In this document: piece after piece, positions 62,300-64,000 of the stretch | Layout of the letters: each line of letters starts with the position of its first letter | Position numbering within the stretch: the stretch's first letter is position 1 | NCBI GenBank assembly: GCA_964390335.1 | Contig: CAYMHU010000009.1 | Span: forward strand, 55,274-119,273 | Direction: 5' to 3' | Source of the DNA: Granulosicoccus sp964390335 | GTDB lineage: Bacteria > Pseudomonadota > Gammaproteobacteria > Granulosicoccales > Granulosicoccaceae | Length of the DNA: 64,000 nucleotides | Notes under the pieces: model-generated | The model's input: the letters and a program-made list of their open reading frames with translations, nothing else | Told to the model about the DNA's origin: nothing | The model's database searches: none | Program-made: the position numbers and the translations under genes

Positions 62300-63790
62300 T
62301 TAGTGACCTAACATCTTTTCAAGTGCGCCCGGCTCATCATGAATAGCGAGCTTATCAACTATGGTTTCGCTGGCTTTATTTAACCCGATAATATCCACTT
62401 CTGCGCCTTCACGTCTGAATTTAAGCACAACCATATCCAAAGCAGCGACACTGGAAATATCCCAAATGTGCGCTTGACTTACATCGATAACAACGTTTTC
62501 AACCGCCTCTTTAAAATCGAATGATGCATTAAAGTCATCAACCGATGCAAAAAATATCTGCCCTTCAAAAATGTAGTGCTTGGTGGAGCCATCCTCAGAC
62601 AAACTCGTTGTGACTCTGAATATTTGCGAAATTTTCCATGCGAAGAAAATACCGGAAAGTAAAACGCCGACCAGCACCCCAATAGCCAGATTGTGAGTGG
62701 TGATAACAACAATTACCGTGGCCAGCATCACAGCAGATGAACTGCGCGGGTGATCTCGAAGGTTCTTTATTGACGACCAACTAAAGGTACCGATAGACAC
62801 CATGATCATAATGGCAACCAATGCCGCCATTGGAATCTGCTTCACCCAATCGCCAAGAAACACAATCATTATTAGCAAAAATAAACCGGCGCAAAAAGTT
62901 GATAGTCGACCGCGGCCCCCGGATTTAACGTTAATAATAGATTGACCAATCATGGCACATCCGGCCATTCCACCGATGAAACCAGTTGCCGTATTAGCAA
63001 TACCCTGCCCTATACATTCTCTGTTTTTATCACTGCGCGTGTCGGTCAATTCATCGACTATCGATGCCGTCATAAGCGATTCCAATAGCCCAACGGCAGC
63101 AACACCTGCTGAATACGGCAAAATTATTTTAAACGTCTCCCAGGTTAGCGGTATATCCGGCAACAGGAAAACGGGCAACGTTGAGGGTAGCTCACCCATA
63201 TCGCCAACCGTGCGAATATCCATATTCATAGCCAAGGACACAATCGTTAAAACGATAATACAAACCAGTGGCGACGGAACCGCTTTCGTTAAATACGGAA
63301 ATAAATAAATGATGGCAAGCCCAGCGCCTATCATGATGTAGGTTAATCCAGGTACGTTAATAAGCTCCGGCAGTTGAGCCATAAAAATTAAAATAGCCAA
63401 CGCATTTACAAACCCGGTCATTACGGAGCGGGACACAAACCGCATGACGTAACCCAGTTTGAAAATGCCCGCAACTATCTGAATCAATCCAGCCAACACA
63501 GTCGCAGCTAACAAATACTGCAAACCGTGCTCTTTCACTAAGGTCACCATCAGCACAGCTGTTGCCGCAGTCGCCGCCGATATCATGCCTGGACGCCCAC
63601 CGGTTATCGCGACAATAACGGCAATTGAAAACGAGGCGTATAAACCTACTTTTGGATCAACACCAGCAATAATTGAAAATGCAATGGCTTCAGGGATCAA
63701 CGCCAAGGCAACAACCAATCCCGCCAGCACGTCCGCCCTGGTATTACCAAACCACTCGGATTGCAGCGCCGGTAGCAAGTCTGTTTTCAA
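62300..63790 (-). CDS. SulP family anion transporter with STAS domain
   Basis: A 496-residue SLC26/SulP transporter. It starts at TTG 63790, with GGAGG a few bases upstream. About ten to twelve membrane spans start at ADVLAGLVVALALIPEAIAFS; GLYASF, GGRPGMISAATAA and GFIGGMAGCAMIGQS are family blocks, and residues about 405-490 are the cytoplasmic STAS domain (VIDVSQAHIWDISSVAALD). Family substrates include sulfate, bicarbonate, and oxalate in animals. Position next to the UspA gene and near the oxalate island makes bicarbonate or oxalate possible; sequence does not decide. Confidence 0.9.
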   Translation of the reverse strand: MKTDLLPALQSEWFGNTRADVLAGLVVALALIPEAIAFSIIAGVDPKVGLYASFSIAVIVAITGGRPGMISAATAATAVLMVTLVKEHGLQYLLAATVLAGLIQIVAGIFKLGYVMRFVSRSVMTGFVNALAILIFMAQLPELINVPGLTYIMIGAGLAIIYLFPYLTKAVPSPLVCIIVLTIVSLAMNMDIRTVGDMGELPSTLPVFLLPDIPLTWETFKIILPYSAGVAAVGLLESLMTASIVDELTDTRSDKNRECIGQGIANTATGFIGGMAGCAMIGQSIINVKSGGRGRLSTFCAGLFLLIMIVFLGDWVKQIPMAALVAIMIMVSIGTFSWSSIKNLRDHPRSSSAVMLATVIVVITTHNLAIGVLVGVLLSGIFFAWKISQIFRVTTSLSEDGSTKHYIFEGQIFFASVDDFNASFDFKEAVENVVIDVSQAHIWDISSVAALDMVVLKFRREGAEVDIIGLNKASETIVDKLAIHDEPGALEKMLGH

Positions 63791-63953
63791 AGGTGTTCCT
63801 CCACAGACTAAATAGCCTGCTGAAAATTAAAATTACTGAATATAAAAGTGATGTACGATTGCACTGAATGCACTTTGCGTGCACACGGCCATATAACGGG
63901 TTAGATCAGATTCGTTGGTTTAACTTTTGATAAATTTGAAGTATCGAGGGATT

Positions 63954-64000
63954 GGCTCGGCTTCGCCTCGGGGCTTCACCCCAACACGCTACGCGTGTTG
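63954..64000. repeat. Run of short palindromes at the window edge
   Basis: Three hairpins lie end to end: GGC-TTC-GCC (63959-63967), GGGG-CTTCA-CCCC (63970-63982) and CAACACGC-TAC-GCGTGTTG (63982-64000). No gene covers them. The series is cut by the window edge and may continue as a dispersed intergenic repeat. Confidence 0.6.

Overview
The window looks like a chromosomal segment of a Gram-negative, probably marine gammaproteobacterium. The support is lipoprotein and Tat signals, an OmpA-type peptidoglycan anchor, an E. coli-type MntR with a recognisable MntR box, a class II dihydroorotase, a histidine kinase/response regulator pair like those of the 'proteobacterial dedicated sortase' systems, a DUF1501/DUF1800 pair and a tripartite tricarboxylate transporter. 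GC is moderate by eye. I see no rRNA, tRNA, phage, IS element or CRISPR array. Genus cannot be assigned from the sequence alone.

Layout. (1) 1-7834: end of an exopolysaccharide cluster on the + strand: priming sugar transferase (partial), terminator, WecG/CpsF transferase, Wzx flippase, two GT2 transferases, Wzy polymerase/ligase, GalE and a secreted GH16 glycanase. Four of the junctions overlap start and stop codons. (2) 7870-19215: mixed housekeeping and accessory genes: a lipoprotein, a membrane protein like the N-terminal half of an LtaS-type enzyme, a coiled-coil OmpA protein, nicotinamidase, an FHA-tagged class III cyclase, a 2OG-Fe(II) oxygenase followed by a 17-codon SDR stump, an M20 amidohydrolase, a PLP decarboxylase, a fatty acid desaturase and PyrC. 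(3) 19238-23451: MntR and a divergent SitABCD manganese/iron ABC transporter with an MntR box over its promoter. (4) 23539-28137: a YadGH-like ABC exporter and a PdsS/PdsR-like two-component system. (5) 28234-32701: a small membrane protein coupled to an AruH-like arginine transaminase, convergent with a basic amino-acid ABC importer. (6) 32854-42722: DUF1501 and DUF1800 (the latter with a carbohydrate-binding insertion), DUF4864, FolD, a lipoprotein, Hsp20, glucokinase and a secreted multidomain sialate/acetylxylan-type esterase. (7) 42799-60539: an oxalate/formate catabolic island, all on the - strand. (8) 60952-63790: YtoQ, tandem UspA and a SulP anion transporter; the window ends in a run of palindromes.

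The oxalate island is the most interesting part. In transcription order it holds a PanE-like reductase (candidate oxalyl-CoA reductase), a SucCD-like acyl-CoA ligase, TctCBA, a GntR/FadR regulator, oxalyl-CoA decarboxylase, formyl-CoA transferase, a stand-alone formyltransferase of the 10-formyl-THF dehydrogenase type, formate-THF ligase, and an NAD-dependent molybdenum formate dehydrogenase (fused FdsG-FdsB, plus FdsA). Together these could import oxalate, activate it with CoA by two routes, split oxalyl-CoA to CO2 and formyl-CoA or reduce it to glyoxylate, and send formate either to NADH or into the folate C1 pool. Two near-identical inverted repeats (TGGTAT-RCRA(A)-ATACC) sit just downstream of predicted promoters for tctC and the CoA ligase, and are good candidates for the operator of the GntR protein.
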